Shown here in pieces: positions 60,314 through 64,000 of a stretch of 64,000 nucleotides of DNA. Location: positions 186,001 through 250,000 of the forward strand of contig NZ_JAKVTV010000004.1 of the NCBI RefSeq assembly GCF_022489035.1. Reading direction: 5' to 3'. The notes beneath the pieces are model-generated. The model was not told where the DNA came from and did no database searches. It worked only from the letters and a program-made list of their open reading frames with translations. Each line of letters starts with the position of its first letter. Within the stretch, counting starts at the first letter, position 1. The position numbers and the translations under genes are program-made. The stretch is from Christiangramia lutea. Its GTDB lineage: Bacteria; Bacteroidota; Bacteroidia; Flavobacteriales; Flavobacteriaceae.

Positions 60314-61708
60314 CTAAATTTCTTCAGCAATTTCAAGGGCTTTGGTTAAAGCTCCCAGTTTATTATAAACTTCCTGTAATTCATTTTCAGGTTTTGATTC
60401 TGAAACTATACCTGCTCCAGCCTGGTAGTGTAATTCATGATTCTTGCTTACAAATGACCTAATGATGATCGCATGGTTAAAATTTCCCTCAAAATCCATA
60501 AATCCAATTGCTCCACCGTAGGCACTCCTATTCACGTTTTCGAACTTTTCGATCAGTTTTAAAGCCATTGGTTTTGGCGCCCCGCTTAGGGTTCCTGCCG
60601 GAAAAGTGTCGGCCACGATCTGAGGTGTCGCTACATCACTGGAAATCTTACCGGTAACCTTGCTTACCAGGTGGATCACATGAGAGAAAAACTGAATTTC
60701 GCGGTAAGTTTCTACCTTTACCTCGCTCCCGTTACGGCTAAGATCATTCCGGGCAAGATCTACCAACATTACATGTTCAGAATTCTCTTTTTCATCTGCG
60801 GCAAGTTTCTTCGCGATCTCAGCATCTTCTTGATCATTTCCGGTCCTTTTAAATGTACCGGCAATGGGATGAATTTCTGCCCTTCCTTTATTAACTACCA
60901 ATTGCGCTTCAGGGGAACTACCAAAAATTTTAAAATTCCCATAATCGAAATAGAACAGGTAAGGGGAGGGGTTCACATTTCGAAGTGCACGATAAACATT
61001 AAATTCATCACCCTTGAATTTTTGCGAGAACCTTCTAGAGAGGACTAGCTGAAATACATCACCTCTGTGGCAATGGTCTTTAGCTGATTTTACCATGGAT
61101 TTGTACTCCTCATCGCTTAAATTAGAAACCGGATCTTCACTTCTGCTGAAATTGTAAGAGGCAAAATTCTTTACTCTTAATAATTGCTCAATTTCATCCA
61201 GATTATCCTCAGAATTGTAGGAGTGATCAAAAATATATGCCTCATTTTTGAAGTGATTAATGGCAATGATATTTTGATAAACTGCGTAATATATATCAGG
61301 GATCTGTAAATCCTCTTGTTTTCTTTTAATTTCAACATTTTCAAAGTATCGTACCGAGTCGTAGGCGATATAACCAAAAAGTCCATTATTAATGAACTTG
61401 AATTCGGAAGAATCTGCTTTAAAAGCTTTGGAAAACGTCTGAATTTGCTCTGGTACAGAAACAAACTCATCAATATTCAAAGTTTTGGAACTACCGTTAG
61501 GGAATGTGGTAGTGATCACTTCATTTTCCAGTTTGAAACTGGCAATAGGATTACAGCAGATATATGAAAAACTATTATCACTAGCATGATAATCGCTACT
61601 TTCCAAAAGTAAACTATTGGGATATCTATCTCTTAATTTAAGGTAGATACTCACCGGAGTTATAGTATCGGCAAGGATCTTCTTGTATTTTGTATTTAAT
61701 TCAAACAT
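60314..61708 (-). CDS. trpE: anthranilate synthase component I
   Basis: A 464-residue chorismate-binding enzyme. The feedback region near the N-terminus contains LLLESSDYH (Leu-Leu-Glu-Ser, the usual tryptophan-sensing site). The catalytic part has SPSPYLF-like NPSPYLFYFDYGN, HPIAGTFKRTG, ADEKENSEHVMLVDLARNDL, TFPAGTLSGAPKPMALKLIE and QAGAGIVSESKPENE. It is the first structural gene of the trp operon, preceded by the leader and attenuator. Start at the ATG complementary to 61706-61708. Confidence 0.96.
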   Translation of the reverse strand: MFELNTKYKKILADTITPVSIYLKLRDRYPNSLLLESSDYHASDNSFSYICCNPIASFKLENEVITTTFPNGSSKTLNIDEFVSVPEQIQTFSKAFKADSSEFKFINNGLFGYIAYDSVRYFENVEIKRKQEDLQIPDIYYAVYQNIIAINHFKNEAYIFDHSYNSEDNLDEIEQLLRVKNFASYNFSRSEDPVSNLSDEEYKSMVKSAKDHCHRGDVFQLVLSRRFSQKFKGDEFNVYRALRNVNPSPYLFYFDYGNFKIFGSSPEAQLVVNKGRAEIHPIAGTFKRTGNDQEDAEIAKKLAADEKENSEHVMLVDLARNDLSRNGSEVKVETYREIQFFSHVIHLVSKVTGKISSDVATPQIVADTFPAGTLSGAPKPMALKLIEKFENVNRSAYGGAIGFMDFEGNFNHAIIIRSFVSKNHELHYQAGAGIVSESKPENELQEVYNKLGALTKALEIAEEI

Positions 61709-61729
61709 GAAATGTTGATTTTAAGCAAT

Positions 61730-61758
61730 AAAAAAAGGCCTGTCGTGAGACAAGCCTT
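61730..61758 (-). terminator. trp attenuator terminator
   Basis: On the minus strand AAGGC (54-58) with GCCTT (35-39) and a 4-bp TGTC/GACA inner stem form a hairpin with a GTGA loop (one C-A mismatch), followed by seven T. It lies 22 nt upstream of trpE. The segment CTCACGA in its loop side (61743-61749) is complementary to the sequence at the leader stop codon. Confidence 0.85.
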
Positions 61759-61796
61759 GGTAATTTCTATATTGGAAATAGCAGTTTAGCTCACGA
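61743..61796 (-). promoter_or_regulatory. predicted antiterminator pairing of the trp leader
   Basis: TCGTGAG spanning the leader stop codon (complement of 61790-61796) pairs over 7 nt with CTCACGA in the terminator (complement of 61743-61749). Between the two segments is a small ATTTC/GAAAT hairpin that brings them together. Pairing would exclude the terminator stem. Confidence 0.7.
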
Positions 61797-61847
61797 ATTT
61801 TGACGTAAGTAATTCCACCACCAGTTATTTCTTTTCATTAAAAACAT
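61791..61847 (-). CDS. trpL: trp operon leader peptide
   Basis: An 18-residue ORF, MFLMKRNNWWWNYLRQNS, with three consecutive Trp codons and a TGA stop. An inner ATG (61836-61838) gives a 15-residue form that is more likely if transcription starts near 61847. It lies between a strong promoter and an intrinsic terminator upstream of trpE. This is the layout of a Trp-sensing leader in trp attenuation. Confidence 0.85.
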   Translation of the reverse strand: MFLMKRNNWWWNYLRQNS

Positions 61848-61852
61848 GACTT

Positions 61853-61883
61853 CAAATATAAAGATGAAATTTTTCTAAACAAA
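61853..61883 (-). promoter_or_regulatory. trp operon promoter
   Basis: On the minus strand, the -33 box TTTG (complement of 61880-61883) and the -7 box TATATTTG (61853-61860) are separated by exactly 19 bp. This is the best promoter in the window. The predicted start is about 61847, at the leader ATG. Confidence 0.8.
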
Positions 61884-61893
61884 TATTTTTCCA

Positions 61894-61924
61894 AAAATAA
61901 ATCCCGGAATTAATTATCCGGGAT
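61894..61924 (-). terminator. terminator of the MarR-nitroreductase-YceI operon
   Basis: A 7-bp stem ATCCCGG (61901-61907) with CCGGGAT (61918-61924), loop of 10. On the minus strand a T-rich tail follows. It lies 10 bp past the YceI gene and directly upstream of the trp promoter. Confidence 0.75.
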
Positions 61925-61932
61925 CTAACATG

Positions 61933-62502
61933 CTAGAATTTGAGGTTTACTGCAAGTTCAAAGTTGTCATAAATGGTCTTGTCTCCTAGATTGTCAAAGA
62001 AACTTCCTGAACCATATCTCACGTTATATTTTGAACGGTCTATTGTTAGTTCTGTAGATGCAGAATTACCATTCATTTCCAGGTCGAAGGTAATTGGATG
62101 AGTTTCATTTTTGATGGTAAGGTCTCCAACGATACCATATTTACCGTTTCCTTTTTCAGCTGCACTGGTAATTACCAGTTTAGCGGTTGGGTGCTTTTCA
62201 ACTCCGAAGAAATCTTCCGATTTTAGGTGTCCCTCCAGCTTTCCTTTGTTTTCGCCGGTAAGGTCTGTAACTGCAATTGTACTCATGTCCATTACGAATT
62301 CCCCGCCAACAATCTTATCATCTTCCATCATGAAGTATCCGCTCTCCAGATCTATAGTACCATTATGTGATCCGGTTACTTTTTCACCAGTCCATTTTAC
62401 AGTACTGGCTTCAACGTCCACCTCTTTTTTTGTATTGGTGAATGCAAGAGTAGTCAATACTATTACTGCGGCAATTCCGCCTTTTAAAATTCCAGTTTTC
62501 AT
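61933..62502 (-). CDS. YceI family exported protein
   Basis: A 189-residue protein with a signal peptide (first about 20 residues, ILKGGIAAVIVLTTLAFTN). The YceI lipocalin-like beta barrel has VKWTGEKVTGSHNGTI, FVMDMSTIAVTDL, LKSEDFFGVEKHPTAKLVI and YNVRYGSGSFFDNLGDK. Family members bind isoprenoid quinones or similar lipids. It is the last gene of the operon, 19 bp after the nitroreductase gene. Confidence 0.92.
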   Translation of the reverse strand: MKTGILKGGIAAVIVLTTLAFTNTKKEVDVEASTVKWTGEKVTGSHNGTIDLESGYFMMEDDKIVGGEFVMDMSTIAVTDLTGENKGKLEGHLKSEDFFGVEKHPTAKLVITSAAEKGNGKYGIVGDLTIKNETHPITFDLEMNGNSASTELTIDRSKYNVRYGSGSFFDNLGDKTIYDNFELAVNLKF

Positions 62503-62521
62503 AATTATTGATTTTTGTTTG

Positions 62522-63175
62522 TTAAATTATTTCTATTAATTCCGATTTTGATTTTCTTACTTTGGTTAAGTGCTGATAATGATCCTCTTCACTTCTATAT
62601 CCTACTGGTGCTATAACTGCAGTAGTAAGATTTTTCTCTTCAAGTCCAAGGATTTCATCGAATTTTTGCGCATCAAAACCTTCCATAGGACAAGTGTCGA
62701 TCTTTATACTAGCCGCTGCAGATAATAAATTACCCAAAGCAATATAAGCCTGTTTAGCAGCCCAGATTTCTTGTTGTTCGGGAGAAAGTTGAAGCGTAGT
62801 ATTCGTAATCATATCTTCCATTCCCTTTAAATTTTCCCTGGACAAATCTCTTGTATCTGCAATGTTATCCAGGTAGGAATCTAAATAGGCCTTATTTACC
62901 GATTTCAAATTAGCAAATACCAATAAATAAGAAGCATCTGTGATTTGCGTCTGATTCCAGGCAGCTGCTTTCAATTTTTCTCTTGTTTCCTGGTCTTTCA
63001 CTACGATTACCTGGTAGGGCTGAAGGCCATAAGAAGAAGCAGATAACTGAATACTTTCAAGTAAAGAGTTTAGATCTTCCTGGCTAATTTCCCTTTCTGA
63101 ATCGAATTTTTTAGTAGCGTAACGCCAGTTCAAATCTTCGATATAGGTGTTTTTTTCTTTAATTTCTAAGTTCAT
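62522..63175 (-). CDS. NAD(P)H-dependent oxidoreductase, nitroreductase family
   Basis: A 217-residue FMN-dependent enzyme of the NfsB/DrgA type. It starts DLNWRYATKKFDSEREISQE (FMN phosphate-binding Arg and Lys). It has IQLSASSYGLQPYQVIVVKD, KQAYIALGNLLSAAASIKID and TAVIAPVGYRSEEDHY near the end. It reduces nitroaromatics or quinones. The MarR gene overlaps its start by 17 bp. Confidence 0.92.
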   Translation of the reverse strand: MNLEIKEKNTYIEDLNWRYATKKFDSEREISQEDLNSLLESIQLSASSYGLQPYQVIVVKDQETREKLKAAAWNQTQITDASYLLVFANLKSVNKAYLDSYLDNIADTRDLSRENLKGMEDMITNTTLQLSPEQQEIWAAKQAYIALGNLLSAAASIKIDTCPMEGFDAQKFDEILGLEEKNLTTAVIAPVGYRSEEDHYQHLTKVRKSKSELIEII

Positions 63176-63608
63176 TTAATTGAGTGTTTAGGAGTAATAT
63201 TTCTTTTTCATTTATTTTACTGGCTATACCTTGCTCGTGATCTTCCACCAGCGGATCCAACTTTCTTAAAAGTTCAAGTCCTTTGAAAGTTATTCTTATC
63301 TCAACCTTTCTTCGGTTGGATGGACAAACAATTCTTTCGCAAAGGTTCTTTTCCACTAATTTATCTACGAGTCTTGTGGTATTGCTCATTTTCGTAACCA
63401 TTCTTTCCTGAATTGTGGAAAGATTTGCAGGTTTTCCTTTCTGACCACGAAGAATTCTTAAAACATTGAATTGCTGACTACTTATTTCGAAAGGTTTGAG
63501 TATTTCAGCCAGCTTCTCACTGAGGTAATTCGCAGTAACAATGATGTTCAATACCAGCTTCTTGGCTTCCGGCATTTCTTTAGTTTTAAGTAATTCTTCT
63601 ATTTTCAT
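63159..63608 (-). CDS. MarR family transcriptional regulator
   Basis: A 149-residue winged-helix protein. The dimerisation helices lie at the ends and the winged helix at about 45-110. The sequence LRILRGQKGKPANLSTIQER (helices) is followed by KNLCERIVCPSNRRKVEIRI (wing). Two cysteines in the wing region (Cys92 and Cys97 approximately) could sense oxidants (inference). It is the first gene of the MarR-nitroreductase-YceI operon. A palindrome lies over its promoter. Confidence 0.92.
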   Translation of the reverse strand: MKIEELLKTKEMPEAKKLVLNIIVTANYLSEKLAEILKPFEISSQQFNVLRILRGQKGKPANLSTIQERMVTKMSNTTRLVDKLVEKNLCERIVCPSNRRKVEIRITFKGLELLRKLDPLVEDHEQGIASKINEKEILLLNTQLNELRN

Positions 63609-63640
63609 TTGTATCTACAACAATTGTATGTACAAATATA
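63607..63640 (-). promoter_or_regulatory. MarR promoter with nested palindromic operator
   Basis: An outer inverted repeat ATTTGTA (63607-63613)/TACAAAT (63631-63637) encloses an inner TACAA (63616-63620)/TTGTA (63624-63628). The minus-strand -7 box TATATTTG (complement of 63633-63640) overlaps the outer arm. The start of transcription falls inside the palindrome. It is consistent with autorepression by MarR. Confidence 0.7.
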
Positions 63641-63760
63641 AAGCAAGTTGAGGTTGATAAAATTAATTTTCTGTTAAAATTAGTACTCATTCTTTGATGG
63701 ATGCTTCAAAAAAAAAAATGGACTTATATTTACCATACCAATAAATTTAATGTTACCAAT

Positions 63761-64000
63761 ATGAAAGAATTAAATCAGGAAGAATGGCAGGATAAGCTTA
63801 AAAATGATAAAGATGCAGTAATTCTGGATGTCCGTACAGAAGAAGAAGTAGACGAAGGATATATTCCAAACTCAAAGAATATAGACATCTATAAAGGGCA
63901 GGGTTTTATCAATGAGGTAGAGAAACTCGACAAGTCAAAACACTATTATATATATTGCAGATCTGGTAAAAGAAGTTCTCAGGCCTGTACTTTACTTGAT
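63761..64000 (+). CDS. rhodanese-like protein (5' part, runs off the window)
   Basis: An open frame of 80 codons up to the window edge, starting MKELNQEEWQDKLKND. The rhodanese core is seen as VILDVRTEEEVDEGYIPNS and YIYCRSGKRSSQAC, where the Cys of CRSGKRS is the active-site residue. It handles persulfides or acts as a small sulfur transferase. The C-terminus is outside the window. Upstream lies a near-consensus -7 box (TATATTTA, 63725-63732). Confidence 0.88.
   Translation, partial: MKELNQEEWQDKLKNDKDAVILDVRTEEEVDEGYIPNSKNIDIYKGQGFINEVEKLDKSKHYYIYCRSGKRSSQACTLLD

Noticed and set aside
63708-63718. Run of 11 A as a possible slippage site or phase-variation tract
   Set aside because: It is outside any coding frame and upstream of the rhodanese promoter-like box, with no evidence for phase variation.
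1-64000. CRISPR arrays, transposases, integrases or phage genes
   Set aside because: No regularly spaced direct repeats and no matching proteins were seen; the window is ordinary core chromosome apart from the short intergenic palindromes.

Overview
The window looks like a piece of a Flavobacteriaceae (Bacteroidota) chromosome, close in style to Gramella/Christiangramia and relatives. The evidence is low GC, many copies of the Bacteroidota promoter -7 motif TAnnTTTG (several with a TTTG -33 box about 19-20 bp upstream), and lipoproteins and DUF families typical of the group. It also has a CarboxypepD_reg plus TonB receptor architecture and kynurenine-pathway genes. Almost everything is core or conserved housekeeping sequence. 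I see no phage, transposon, CRISPR array or large genomic island.

Layout. 1-770: the end of proS, two identical tRNA-Glu genes and rpsT. 773-2437: a glsA-pepE operon. 2509-4966: three tandem paralogous exported proteins of unknown function. 5070-8870: a DUF6702 protein, a large M1 metallopeptidase, tatA and a PAP2 phosphatase. 9604 and 18109: kynureninase and kynurenine 3-monooxygenase. Between these lie lipoprotein and SDR genes, a small membrane protein and a four-gene operon joined by start/stop overlaps. That operon runs flavin reductase, DUF2256 zinc-finger peptide, DASH-type cryptochrome, FeS-type photolyase. 19488-22810: a lipoprotein MsrA with a Cys-rich partner, then a coiled-coil protein whose zinc ribbon has lost its cysteines and a Nif3-like protein. 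22920-33208: lpxK, a hybrid histidine kinase, gap, lipA, an ECF sigma factor overlapping a glycosyltransferase, a fasciclin protein, murB and an aminotransferase. 33374-45763: valS, a lipid and quality-control cluster (ACBP, psd, cdsA, LUD protein, ftsH, rsfS), birA, pyrE, NUDIX and M14 peptidase. 45993-49563: a PQQ-type sugar dehydrogenase overlapping a TonB receptor. 49775-54965: coaD, ddl, PASTA, RluD, YaaA, a uracil-DNA-glycosylase-fold protein, ribosomal protein THX and a small basic protein.

55037-61883 is a complete tryptophan operon, trpEGDCFBA, on the minus strand. A short leader ORF in front of it contains three consecutive Trp codons. An intrinsic terminator follows, and its loop can pair perfectly over 7 nt with the sequence around the leader stop codon. 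With a textbook -33/-7 promoter upstream, this is a complete transcription attenuator, and it is the most interesting regulatory structure in the window. Two palindromic repeats sit inside the same operon, in its only large gaps.

The window closes with YceI, nitroreductase and MarR genes behind a palindromic operator, and the start of a rhodanese gene. Several small genes were found by reading the sequence directly: DUF2256, a lmo0937-type membrane protein, THX, a 51-residue basic protein, the trp leader peptide and a possible 29-residue membrane peptide. Several starts (valS, lipA, pyrE, birA, ddl, trpG) were moved inward from the longest open frame.
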